Part shown: piece after piece, positions 26,884-35,370 of the stretch
Layout of the letters: each line of letters starts with the position of its first letter
How positions within the stretch are numbered: the first letter of the stretch is position 1
From: CAZPUS01 sp964589825
Lineage (GTDB): Bacteria > Fibrobacterota > Chitinivibrionia > Chitinivibrionales > WJKA01
Direction of reading: 5' to 3'
Length of the DNA stretch: 64,000 nt
NCBI GenBank assembly: GCA_964589825.1
Contig: CAZPUS010000013.1
Location: 9,992 to 73,991 of the forward strand
Position numbers and translations under genes: made by a program
Notes under the pieces: model-generated
The model's input: only the letters and a program-made list of their open reading frames with translations
Database searches by the model: none
What the model was told of the DNA's origin: nothing

Positions 26884-28534
26884 TCGATACCGTTTTATAT
26901 CGATATGGATATGTGTGGCAATTGCAGTATCTATTCGGGCACCTGTTGCTGGGAACGGAAATATAGATGCCATTGAGTCGATCACGAGTAAACGGATTTA
27001 TTCGATACATGCATGGAAGGATTCGATATGGCTCGTGACGCCAAAAGGTATCAATATCGGATGGGACCGCGTTGCCGGGAAGGGAATCGATACGGCCGGA
27101 GTGAGCTGGTGGGGCTATCGCACCACACGAGGAGTGCTTTTCAATGAACGGGCGGTACATGCACGCGGCCCGCACGCAGAGATAGCGGTCGCCTGGCATC
27201 CGGATACCGTAAGGCGACACAATCCATTCTGGATCTATCCGGGACAAGGAGATGAATTCGGGCTTGTTAATCCTGTATGGAATGATGTGATATTCCGGGA
27301 TACTACCGCCTTTCGCGGTATGCCCGATGATTTCGATGGATTCTGGACTTACGATATGGCGGCGGATGACAGTACGTACTGGTGTGCCTATGGCTATGGA
27401 GGCCTTGTGGCCATTGATGCCCCGCTTTCCATACAGCAGGACAGCATCGGGTTTCGGATTATGATTGCGCAGCCGCACCAAAACGATTCCTCCTTTACAA
27501 CCCGTGAATACGTGGTTGATAAATCCGCTCGATTCCCCTCTTCCGCGCAAATAGATTCCGGATTTACCACACTGCTGGATACTTCATTTTTTTTCCATTC
27601 CGTTGCAGTCGATACGGTGCGGAAAGATACACGTGTGTGGGGCCTTACGAGAAAACGGATATGGGAGTTTGATCCTGCCACTCGGCAATGGTATGATCGT
27701 TCCGCAAATATTACCACAACCAAAGGCTTTACGGCCTGTGCTCGTATATATACCTCCTCCTATTCTTCTGAACAGTCGCCGGTGGTAACTACTTTACATG
27801 TGTCTGCCACGAACGATACAACAGAGAAAATTTTTTATTACGACAGTGCACGAGGTACCTGGACGCAGCGTGCCGAATTCGAAACGGTAAATGCATGTGC
27901 ATTTGGCAGCGCATACAGTGATCAGGGTCCGGTACAGGCTTTATATGTAGTGCATGAGGGAAGTCATCTCGAAGCGCTGTCCATCGAAGGGAATGCGGGG
28001 CTTCTTTCTGCGTCTGCACAGATATATGCCAGTGAACGTGCATTGAATGCGCGTCATATATACGATATCGCGTTTGTGCCGCACAGCGAAGGAGATGACG
28101 GCTACCTATGGATTGCAACCGACAACGGGCTTTTTTACAGCCGTAATGAAGTAAAAGATCAGCGGGAACGCAACGAGCTGCTTCTTGCGGCAAAACCGCC
28201 CGGTATCGGTGCCGGTCTCTCTGAAACGTATGCATATCCGACCATACTCAATGAAAAAAATGAAAAGGTATGCATTGCCTATAATTTATCGAAATCGGCA
28301 AAGGTGACCATCGAAATATTCGACTGGAATATGGACTTTGTTACAAGCCTCACCGACGCAGCGATGCGAATCGCCGGTACACGCAGTCGTACGGGACGGA
28401 GTGCGCATCCGGTAGAGGACTGCTGGGACGGGACCGATGTACACGGCAACGAGGTTGCCCCCGGTGTATACTATTATAAGGTGATATCACATGCAGGAGG
28501 AGCGAGTTTTGGTAAAATCGTCGTTGCTCGTTAG
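26855..28534 (+). CDS. Exported protein with FlgD-like Ig C-terminal domain
   Basis: 559-residue exported protein of unknown function. An N-terminal hydrophobic helix after an Arg-rich start (ICVAIAVSIRAPVAGNG) acts as a signal. The middle part has repeated Trp/Tyr/Asp-rich strands (IYSIHAWKDSIWLVT, TRVWGLTRKRIWEFDP, GYLWIATDNGLFYS) that suggest a beta-propeller of the two-component-sensor type. The last 100 residues (KVTIEIFDWNMDFV, then WDGTDVHGNEVAPGVYYYKV) match the FlgD-like Ig fold used as a C-terminal domain on secreted proteins. The start is uncertain. It overlaps both neighbours and belongs with the two barrel proteins downstream. Confidence 0.7.
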   Translation: MPVSSIRGHSRYRFISIWICVAIAVSIRAPVAGNGNIDAIESITSKRIYSIHAWKDSIWLVTPKGINIGWDRVAGKGIDTAGVSWWGYRTTRGVLFNERAVHARGPHAEIAVAWHPDTVRRHNPFWIYPGQGDEFGLVNPVWNDVIFRDTTAFRGMPDDFDGFWTYDMAADDSTYWCAYGYGGLVAIDAPLSIQQDSIGFRIMIAQPHQNDSSFTTREYVVDKSARFPSSAQIDSGFTTLLDTSFFFHSVAVDTVRKDTRVWGLTRKRIWEFDPATRQWYDRSANITTTKGFTACARIYTSSYSSEQSPVVTTLHVSATNDTTEKIFYYDSARGTWTQRAEFETVNACAFGSAYSDQGPVQALYVVHEGSHLEALSIEGNAGLLSASAQIYASERALNARHIYDIAFVPHSEGDDGYLWIATDNGLFYSRNEVKDQRERNELLLAAKPPGIGAGLSETYAYPTILNEKNEKVCIAYNLSKSAKVTIEIFDWNMDFVTSLTDAAMRIAGTRSRTGRSAHPVEDCWDGTDVHGNEVAPGVYYYKVISHAGGASFGKIVVAR

Positions 28535-29558
28535 GTGCTTTCTGCACAGTATTTGTATTGCGTGTATATGCTGCAGTATGCTCCGGGCCTCTTCGTATCT
28601 GGGAGGAGACGCGGATGCCTTTCTGCGTCCACCGGTCGGTGCGTATGCAGCGGCGATGGGTGGAGCGGCTACAGCAGGCGCGATGAATCCTATCGGGTGG
28701 TGGAATCCGGCCGCACTCGATGCGCAGCAGGGTCCGGTGTTCTCCTCCGGCTGTGGTTTGCGTTCTCTCGGTCGGCCCGAGGGCTATGTCTCCTATTACT
28801 TTGGCATACCTCCACGAATGAGTGCTGGAGCCTGCATGGTCTACCGGGGAGATCCGCGGATCGAGCTGCGGGACTCGGACGAAAAGGTGCAGGATCATGG
28901 CGCTTATACGACCGTCACGTCAAAAATCTCTCTTGGTTATATGTTCTCCCGTCATCTTTCCCTGGGAATGAATATAGGATTGTTATACCAATCGCTTCCC
29001 AGTGAAATATCGGTTACTACTTCTACCTTTACGGTTGGTGCGTTCGATCTCGCTATGCAGCATGAAATTACCGATGCGTTTTTTGCAGCCTTCGTTATCC
29101 GGCATCTTAATACGGTGTTGAACTGGCAGATGAAACAAGCTAATGCCGGAGCGTTGCAGAGTGCACGAGATGTGGGAATGCCGCCGGAAATCACTGCCGC
29201 GATTTCGTGGCGGACGGCCGTAGGTGGACGTACGGTCCAATGGCACAGTGATTGTAACATTCATGTGTTCGACCATGAATTCGCACTACGGGAAAGGCCG
29301 GCGCTTGTATGGAATAACGGGGTTTCGTGGGCAGTCTGGGAACAATGGCATCTGCGGTTCGGTATAGGGGATATGACGTTTGACAGCGACCTCTACACCC
29401 GCTCGTCAAACTGGATCGATCATTTTGCGATACGGGCGGGGGCGGGATTTCTTTATATTCCCGCTCATGAAAATCGACCACGGATCAGTTATTCCCTCTC
29501 TAACAGCAAGTCGCTTTCAGGGGTAAATCAGCAGCTGGAAATCATGTATACGTTTTAA
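28491..29558 (+). CDS. PorV/PorQ-like outer-membrane beta-barrel protein (first copy)
   Basis: 355-residue outer-membrane protein with a signal peptide and the hallmark glycine-rich opening GAYAAAMGGAATAGAMNPIG followed by WWNPAAL, as in PorV/PorQ and UPF0164 proteins. It ends in a typical barrel strand, LEIMYTF. In Bacteroidota, PorV and PorQ shuttle type IX cargo to the attachment complex; a similar role here is inferred. ATG 28491 has AAGGTG 7 nt upstream, while a TTG at 28509 has AGGAGGAG 6 nt upstream and gives a shorter signal peptide; both starts are possible. It overlaps the FlgD-tail gene by 44 bp. Confidence 0.7.
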   Translation: MQEERVLVKSSLLVRCFLHSICIACICCSMLRASSYLGGDADAFLRPPVGAYAAAMGGAATAGAMNPIGWWNPAALDAQQGPVFSSGCGLRSLGRPEGYVSYYFGIPPRMSAGACMVYRGDPRIELRDSDEKVQDHGAYTTVTSKISLGYMFSRHLSLGMNIGLLYQSLPSEISVTTSTFTVGAFDLAMQHEITDAFFAAFVIRHLNTVLNWQMKQANAGALQSARDVGMPPEITAAISWRTAVGGRTVQWHSDCNIHVFDHEFALRERPALVWNNGVSWAVWEQWHLRFGIGDMTFDSDLYTRSSNWIDHFAIRAGAGFLYIPAHENRPRISYSLSNSKSLSGVNQQLEIMYTF

Positions 29559-29573
29559 TAGAGGATAAAAGTG

Positions 29574-30542
29574 ATGAGCATAAAAAAAGCAGCAGCATGT
29601 GCGTTATTTTTTCTTGCCTTTTTCATACCTGTGTCGGATGCCTCTGAGTTCTATTCTGAAGCGGCTTCTCATGGATTCCAGTTTGTTGAAACCCCGATTG
29701 ATGCGCGGATTACCGCGATGGGTAATGCCGCGACTGCAGGATTGCATACCGGGGGATTCGATATTTATAACCCGGCGACAACCGGGATTGGCACCGCCCA
29801 TTATGCGTCGGTGCATATCGGGATTTTTGCGGCGGGTGATAATCGCAACGTGGCACTGGAAGGTGGCTGGGACTTCGGCACATGGTTTTTTGCGTCCGGG
29901 GTGCGCAGTCATACAGTCGACAATATCGTGGAAACCAGCGGTGACGGCAATTATGTTGGTGCCACCTCATCCCAGCAGCAGACGATTATGACTCTTTCCA
30001 CAGGAGTCAACCGTGGAAACATGGCTTTCGGAGTCAATCTGCATGGACTCCAGGACAGAATATCCAGTGAAACCGCGCACGCGGCCTCAATGAGTCTGGG
30101 GATGGTTGCACGGATTATTCCCGGCAGGCTGCGCATTGGTATTGCCGGGTTTCATCTCAACGATTATTTGGAATCCACCCGTCTTTCCACACGGTTTTTC
30201 GAAGAAGGCGAAGAGGTACGGCTTCCGGTATACGGACGTGCGGGGGCGGTTTATATCGATACAGTATGGAACTTACATACCAGAATCGCCATTGACGGAG
30301 TGTATCGCACCGTTGACCACAGGGTGATGATTCCCGCTGGATGTGCCATTACGCCTGCGTCGTTCGAATATCTCACACTGCGTATCGGGAAACGAATTAA
30401 CCACGACACGGAATTGTTTTCCTTTGGTGTCGGCCTGACGTTGGAGAATATAGGGGTGAATCTCGGCTGCATTCTCCCGCGTTTTGTTGATGACACCCGG
30501 GTGAGCTGGAATGCTACATGTACTTATTTTCTTACACGCTGA
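29574..30542 (+). CDS. PorV/PorQ-like outer-membrane beta-barrel protein (second copy)
   Basis: 322-residue paralogue of the preceding gene. The signal peptide is about residues 1-23 (ending SDA-SE). The opening PIDARITAMGNAATAGLHTG followed by YNPATT is the same family motif, and alternating barrel strands follow. The start is ATG 29574, with GAGGA 8 nt upstream; a GTG directly before it is also possible. The C-terminus CTYFLTR does not end on a normal barrel strand, whereas the -1 frame continues as barrel-like sequence for about 35 residues, so a late frameshift is possible. Confidence 0.65.
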   Translation: MSIKKAAACALFFLAFFIPVSDASEFYSEAASHGFQFVETPIDARITAMGNAATAGLHTGGFDIYNPATTGIGTAHYASVHIGIFAAGDNRNVALEGGWDFGTWFFASGVRSHTVDNIVETSGDGNYVGATSSQQQTIMTLSTGVNRGNMAFGVNLHGLQDRISSETAHAASMSLGMVARIIPGRLRIGIAGFHLNDYLESTRLSTRFFEEGEEVRLPVYGRAGAVYIDTVWNLHTRIAIDGVYRTVDHRVMIPAGCAITPASFEYLTLRIGKRINHDTELFSFGVGLTLENIGVNLGCILPRFVDDTRVSWNATCTYFLTR

Positions 30543-30854
30543 GATACGGTGTCGGTATGAGCTTTGGCCTGGCGTATCTACCCGACGGATGGGGTGCGGT
30601 ATTGATTAATGTTCGATACGGCAGATTTACAGCTATTCATGCGCAGTGATAGCGGCTAATGGTGTGACGGGCAGCGGGGGCGATCGACAATAATCGCTTG
30701 TCGAAACACGTGTTATGAAATACGATCAAATAACTGTGTATGACCGGGCTTACGGCCCGTGCAATTTTTTCCCATTGTCGAAAGGTATTGTTGTATATTT
30801 ATAACTATACATATGATAATGGAATATAACGTACTTAAAAGAAGGGGTAGATGA
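30543..30854 (+). other. 312 bp gap before mreB
   Basis: Holds a 30-codon frame from ATG 30557 to stop 30649 that reads like barrel strands (FGLAYLPDGWGAVLINVRYG) and may be the frameshifted end of the upstream gene. It also holds a small hairpin CGGGC-TTAC-GGCCCG near 30745 with a T-run six bases further on (weak terminator), and an AT-rich stretch (30781-30812) likely to contain the mreB promoter. Confidence 0.45.
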
Positions 30855-31889
30855 ATGCTATTCGGCAATTTCTGGTCAAATGAAATGGGAATTGATTTAG
30901 GAACCGCAAATACCCTTATTTATGTTAAAAACCGGGGGCTTTTTATTAACGAACCATCGGTCGTAGCACTTGACAAAGATACCAAGGAAGTCAAGGCAAT
31001 CGGTATGGAAGCAAAACGCATGCTCGGAAGGACCCCGAATGAAATCGAGGCGATACGTCCAATGAAGGACGGTGTTATTGCCGACTTCGAGCTTGTAGAG
31101 AGAATCCTTAAATATTTTATCCGCAAGGTCTATAAACAATATCCGTCTCTTTTCCGGCCTCGGGCGGTTATTGGTGTACCCTCCGGTATTACCGAAGTCG
31201 AGAAACGCGCGGTGCATGATTCCGCCGAGAGTGCGGGAGTGCGGGAAGTGCATCTTGTGGCCGAGCCCATGGCGGCAGCAGTGGGGATGGGGCTGCCGGT
31301 CGATCAACCATCCGGAAACATGATCGTCGATATTGGTGGCGGGACGGCCGAAATCGCGGTACTTGCACTTTCGGGGATGGTGTGCGACATGTCGGTGCGT
31401 ATAGGTGGCGACGAAATGGACGAAGCCATTGTTTCATATCTGAAGAAGACCTACAATATGCTTATAGGTGAGGGCACTGCGGAGAAGATAAAGATACAGA
31501 TCGGCTCGGCGTTTCCTCTTGATGACGAAATCGAGATGGAAGTGAAAGGTCGTGATCTGGTGGCCGGCATACCAAAGACGCTGCGCATCACTTCTACCGA
31601 GATTCGGGATGCACTCAATGACGCCATTTCCACCATTGTGGAATCTGTAAAGCAGGCGCTGGAGCAGACACCGCCAGAGCTGTCCGCGGATATCCTCGAT
31701 AAAGGGATTATACTTACCGGTGGGAGCTCTCAGTTGCGGGGCCTGGATGAACGTCTCAGGCAGGAGACGAATCTGCCGGTCAACGTGATCGACGAGCCTA
31801 TCCTTTGTGTTGCAAAGGGTGCACTGGAAATCGTCTCCAATCTTAACAAATACAAGAGCGTACTTTTCGAAAATACCAAAACCCGATAA
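30855..31889 (+). CDS. mreB: Rod shape-determining protein MreB
   Basis: 344-residue bacterial actin that forms membrane-associated filaments and guides lateral wall synthesis. The phosphate-1 loop GIDLGTANTLIYVK, the phosphate-2 motif in MIVDIGGGTAEIAV, the adenosine motif ILTGGSSQLRGLDE and the connect blocks match the family, and the N-terminus MLFGNFWSNEM is the usual short amphipathic membrane anchor. GAAGGGG precedes the ATG. It heads the mreBCD-mrdA-rodA operon. Confidence 0.97.
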   Translation: MLFGNFWSNEMGIDLGTANTLIYVKNRGLFINEPSVVALDKDTKEVKAIGMEAKRMLGRTPNEIEAIRPMKDGVIADFELVERILKYFIRKVYKQYPSLFRPRAVIGVPSGITEVEKRAVHDSAESAGVREVHLVAEPMAAAVGMGLPVDQPSGNMIVDIGGGTAEIAVLALSGMVCDMSVRIGGDEMDEAIVSYLKKTYNMLIGEGTAEKIKIQIGSAFPLDDEIEMEVKGRDLVAGIPKTLRITSTEIRDALNDAISTIVESVKQALEQTPPELSADILDKGIILTGGSSQLRGLDERLRQETNLPVNVIDEPILCVAKGALEIVSNLNKYKSVLFENTKTR

Positions 31890-31967
31890 ATACGCGGTTT
31901 TTTTATGGCCCTGATAAACCGGGGCAGGGTGTGGGTAGCACACGCCTACTGAAAACGGTGATATTAT

Positions 31968-32813
31968 ATGCACTGGGTACTGCAATTTTTTCTTCGAAAC
32001 AGGATTTTTTCATCCCTGATTCTTGTAACGGTGATCAGTGGATGGATGCTGGCCAGTTCATCAACCGCACAGTATCGAATCGCACGGATTCTTATGTTTT
32101 CGGTATTTTACCCGGTACAGTACTCGATCAATACGGTGAATTCGCTGAAATTACTCTTCGAAAAGAACAAAAAACTCAATCAGGAGATGAATGAGCTGAA
32201 GGCCAGATGCGAAAAACTGCACCACCAGAAGCTGGAAAACAGCAAACTGCGCAGTGTCCTTCAGTTCGACAGCTCATCGGATTTTGATTTTGTACATGCA
32301 GAGGTGGTGGTGCGGGAGCCGACTCCGCGTATAGGCGGGGTAATAATTGACGCGGGGACCAGGGCGGGAATAATCCGGTATATGCCGGTGATCAACAGTG
32401 AAGGGGTCGTCGGAAAAGTGGTGGAAACATTCGGGCATTTCAGCCTGATACAACTTTTGCAGGATCCTTCCGCTCGAACGAGTGTGATGATAAAACGCAC
32501 CGGTGAGGTCGGACTGCTGCAGTCCGGTAGCGCAAGACGGTTTTTCTTTCAGTGTCGATCTTACGCTGATGTGGTGGAGGATGATACAGTGGTGACGTCG
32601 GGGCTGGGAGGCGTATATCCCGCAGGGCAATACGTGGGGGTAGTGACGCGGATAGAGGACTCCTCCGAGCCGGTGTTCAAGAATGTATATGTGCGTGCAT
32701 TTGTTGATTTCAACACACTCGATTTTTTATCAGTAATAAAAATACAGCCCGAATGGCGGGCACATAAAAGTGAAATAGATTCTCTAACGGAAGAGAGATG
32801 GCTGCAAAGATAA
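31968..32813 (+). CDS. mreC: Rod shape-determining protein MreC
   Basis: 281-residue periplasmic scaffold anchored by one helix (about residues 10-30). A coiled coil (about 60-90, LLFEKNKKLNQEMNELKARC) leads into the two beta-barrel domains with GGVIIDAGTRAGI, NSEGVVGKVVE, LLQDPSARTSVMI and DTVVTSGLGGVYPAGQYVGV. It links MreB to the elongasome PBP2/RodA. It overlaps mreD by 16 bp. Confidence 0.95.
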   Translation: MHWVLQFFLRNRIFSSLILVTVISGWMLASSSTAQYRIARILMFSVFYPVQYSINTVNSLKLLFEKNKKLNQEMNELKARCEKLHHQKLENSKLRSVLQFDSSSDFDFVHAEVVVREPTPRIGGVIIDAGTRAGIIRYMPVINSEGVVGKVVETFGHFSLIQLLQDPSARTSVMIKRTGEVGLLQSGSARRFFFQCRSYADVVEDDTVVTSGLGGVYPAGQYVGVVTRIEDSSEPVFKNVYVRAFVDFNTLDFLSVIKIQPEWRAHKSEIDSLTEERWLQR

Positions 32814-33298
32814 TTAAATGGATATTCGTTGGATTCGTTTTCCTGATCATTCAGACTACGGTCCTGCATACCATCATGATCGCGGATGTAATGCCCGATT
32901 TGCTGATGATCATGCTTTTTTTTATCGCGGTGAAATACGGACCGCTCGCCGGTATTTACGTGGGATTCCTTATAGGGCTCGGACAGGATGTCTATTCTCC
33001 TTCACTCATGGGACAAAATGCACTTGTCAAGGCGATCGCGGGATGTATTTCCGGGATATTCAACGAACATACGATGCGACTTACATTTCCCATGCGATAT
33101 GTTGTTTTCCTGCTTGTTTTTGTGGTACACGATGCGATCTTTTTCGGAATCACATCACTAATGGAATCGTCATCGTTTTTGGCCCTTCCGGGGCAGCTTC
33201 TCACGCATACCCTGCCCAGATGTATTTATTCGCTTGTGCTTGCCATGCTTTTTCAGGCATGGGAAGAGATAATCCGACCATCCCTCGGCAGCAGGTAA
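32798..33298 (+). CDS. mreD: Rod shape-determining protein MreD
   Basis: 166-residue integral membrane protein with about five helices, the usual length for MreD. Family-typical features are the PDLLMIMLFFIAVKYGPLAG block and GFLIGLGQDVYSPSLMG. The sequence is weakly conserved in general, but the position between mreC (16 bp overlap) and mrdA (8 bp gap) settles the call. Confidence 0.92.
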   Translation: MAAKIIKWIFVGFVFLIIQTTVLHTIMIADVMPDLLMIMLFFIAVKYGPLAGIYVGFLIGLGQDVYSPSLMGQNALVKAIAGCISGIFNEHTMRLTFPMRYVVFLLVFVVHDAIFFGITSLMESSSFLALPGQLLTHTLPRCIYSLVLAMLFQAWEEIIRPSLGSR

Positions 33299-33306
33299 GG
33301 TGAACA

Positions 33307-35172
33307 ATGGCGCGGTACCCAGTTATTCAGGATGAATTGACGGCTCGTATACAAACGAGCAGGCGGATTGCTATTGTGGTGGTGCTTCTTTTTGCGGCCC
33401 TCGTGGTACGCCTCGCAAAGCTGCAGATAATTGACGCAGAGAAAAACATTGCTCACTCCCGCAAAAACAGGATGCAGCTCAAGCCGGTCAAACCTCCGCG
33501 CGGCAGGATATTCGACCGAAACGGCGTGACGATTGTGCGCAATCGTCCCTCGTATTCAATTGCGGTGCTTCCGTACAAAATTGAGAGCAAGCAGCGTCTG
33601 GTGCAGCATCTATGCAAGATCAGAAGCAGCAGCGGGGATTCCGTATTCGACAGCAGTGCGTGCATGAAACGCATCGAAAAAGCCTACTGGCGGCGCTTTG
33701 ATGCCACCACAATCAAGGAAGATGTCTCCGTGGAGGTGGTGAGTGTGGTTGCGGCGCATGCAAACGACCTTCCCGGAGTGGTTATTCAGACCGAATCACG
33801 AAGGGAATACCCCTATAGTGAACAGATGTTTCATGTACTCGGCTACATGGGAGAGATCCCCCGCGAGCAGTTCGATTCGCTTCGACAACATGGATATCAC
33901 TATGGTGACAAAATCGGAAAAACCGGTATCGAGCGAGAGTATGAACAACGATTGCGCGGAAACTACGGTTATGAATACATCGAGGTCAATGCATATGGAA
34001 AGAATCTCGGTAAGATTGAAGGGATGCCGCATAAAAGCCCGGAACCTGGTCATGATGTCGTCTTGACCATAGACACCCGTCTGCAGAAAGTGGCGTACGA
34101 TGCCTTCCCCGACTCGACAAAAGGGGCGGTCGTGGTACTCGATCCGAGAAACGGAGAGGTGCGGGCGATGGTCAGTATGCCCTCGCTCGATCCCAATATA
34201 TTTTCTCTTGCCGCGCGGCTTCGGAGTAAATACTGGCGTGTTGCGGCATTCGATTCAACGCATCCGCTCAATAATCGAAGTGTCTGGGGATTGTATCCTC
34301 CTGCATCAACGTTCAAAATAATCTCCGGTATTGCGGGACTCGAAACAGATGAAATAGAACCCGACGAGGTAATGCCCCAGCCCTGTACCGGAGCCTTTCG
34401 TATCGGTACCCGGATTGCACGATGCTGGAAATTATCCGGACACGGATATCTCGATCTTATCGGTGCGATGAGGCATTCGTGCGATGTTTATTTTTATCAG
34501 CTCGGATTGCGTCTTGGCTATAAGCCTATCAACCGATACGCACGAATGTTCGGTCTCGGCGTTCCAACCGGCATCGATCTTCCCAAAGAACGTACCGGCT
34601 GGCTTTCCGGTAAGGAGGCGTACAACGAGCGTTTTGCTTCCCGGGGCTGGACCTGGACACGGGGTTTGCTGCTTGATATGGCGATAGGCCAGCAGCAGGT
34701 CGTGACTCCTCTGCAGCTTGCACTTATGATAGGTGCAACAGGAAACGGCAAGGTACGGTACCGCCCCCACCTGCTTCACAAGATTCGTACACGTGAAGGA
34801 GGGGTGATTAAAACGCAGGATAAAATGGTGGCTGAGTCGCTTGCGGTCGATTCTTCGAGTATCGCGGCGATTCACCGTTCGATTCGCAGTGTGATTGAGC
34901 CCGGCGGTACAGGGTGGAGGGCGAGAGTCGAGGGGGTCGATGTAGGAGGAAAAACCGGGAGTGCAGAAAACCCCCATAGTGAAAAGACACATGCGTTGTT
35001 TGTTGCATGTGCGCCGATCGACAATCCGGTTATTGCGGTAGCGGTTGTTGCGGAAAATGCGGGACACGGTGGATCGATATGCGCACCGGTTGCCGGAAAG
35101 ATCCTCAATTATTTTTTCAGTGAAACCGAAACGGGTCTGGAGATTCGCCGTCGCAGCAAAGAGGAAGAATGA
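33307..35172 (+). CDS. mrdA: Penicillin-binding protein 2 (peptidoglycan transpeptidase)
   Basis: 621-residue class B PBP of the elongasome. There is one N-terminal helix (about 18-35), then the pedestal with RGRIFDRNG and the GKTGIEREYEQRLRG block. The transpeptidase domain has the catalytic SxxK in PPASTFKI, an SxN-position SCDVY where Asp replaces the usual Asn, and KTG in GGKTGSAEN. The Asp at SxN is common in PBP2. The sequence IGQQQVVTPLQLALM is also typical. It crosslinks side-wall peptidoglycan with RodA, encoded just downstream beyond a 53-residue small ORF. Confidence 0.96.
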   Translation: MARYPVIQDELTARIQTSRRIAIVVVLLFAALVVRLAKLQIIDAEKNIAHSRKNRMQLKPVKPPRGRIFDRNGVTIVRNRPSYSIAVLPYKIESKQRLVQHLCKIRSSSGDSVFDSSACMKRIEKAYWRRFDATTIKEDVSVEVVSVVAAHANDLPGVVIQTESRREYPYSEQMFHVLGYMGEIPREQFDSLRQHGYHYGDKIGKTGIEREYEQRLRGNYGYEYIEVNAYGKNLGKIEGMPHKSPEPGHDVVLTIDTRLQKVAYDAFPDSTKGAVVVLDPRNGEVRAMVSMPSLDPNIFSLAARLRSKYWRVAAFDSTHPLNNRSVWGLYPPASTFKIISGIAGLETDEIEPDEVMPQPCTGAFRIGTRIARCWKLSGHGYLDLIGAMRHSCDVYFYQLGLRLGYKPINRYARMFGLGVPTGIDLPKERTGWLSGKEAYNERFASRGWTWTRGLLLDMAIGQQQVVTPLQLALMIGATGNGKVRYRPHLLHKIRTREGGVIKTQDKMVAESLAVDSSSIAAIHRSIRSVIEPGGTGWRARVEGVDVGGKTGSAENPHSEKTHALFVACAPIDNPVIAVAVVAENAGHGGSICAPVAGKILNYFFSETETGLEIRRRSKEEE

Positions 35173-35334
35173 ATGGATGTGACGAATATGTATATGCACA
35201 GTGCTGCCGGAAACGGTGGTTTATTTAATAACAACGCTGCTTTTTTAATGCAGTATATCAGTCAATGCATTCGCACAGATGTCGGTTCCACTGCGTCGAT
35301 TCGTCACGCGGTAGCTGCGATGCGCATGCAATAG
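35173..35334 (+). CDS. Possible 53-residue small protein between mrdA and rodA
   Basis: An ATG starts at the base after the mrdA stop and runs 53 codons to TAG, filling most of the 198 bp mrdA-rodA gap. AGAGGAAG lies about 5 nt upstream, at the end of mrdA. The product (start MDVTNMYMHSAAGNGG, end AVAAMRMQ) is Met- and Ala-rich, with no membrane helix or known motif. Coding status rests only on position, ribosome site and an open frame. Confidence 0.4.
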   Translation: MDVTNMYMHSAAGNGGLFNNNAAFLMQYISQCIRTDVGSTASIRHAVAAMRMQ

Positions 35335-35370
35335 GACTGAGGCTGTTCAGATAACCGAACAGAGCGAAAA

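Noticed and set aside
26834..27550. 238-codon open frame on the minus strand
   Set aside because: Antisense to the FlgD-tail protein gene; no ribosome site or family signal.
30741..30770. Hairpin CGGGC-TTAC-GGCCCG as terminator before mreB
   Set aside because: The T-run starts six bases after the stem and the stem is only 5-6 bp, so it was kept only as a remark on the spacer.
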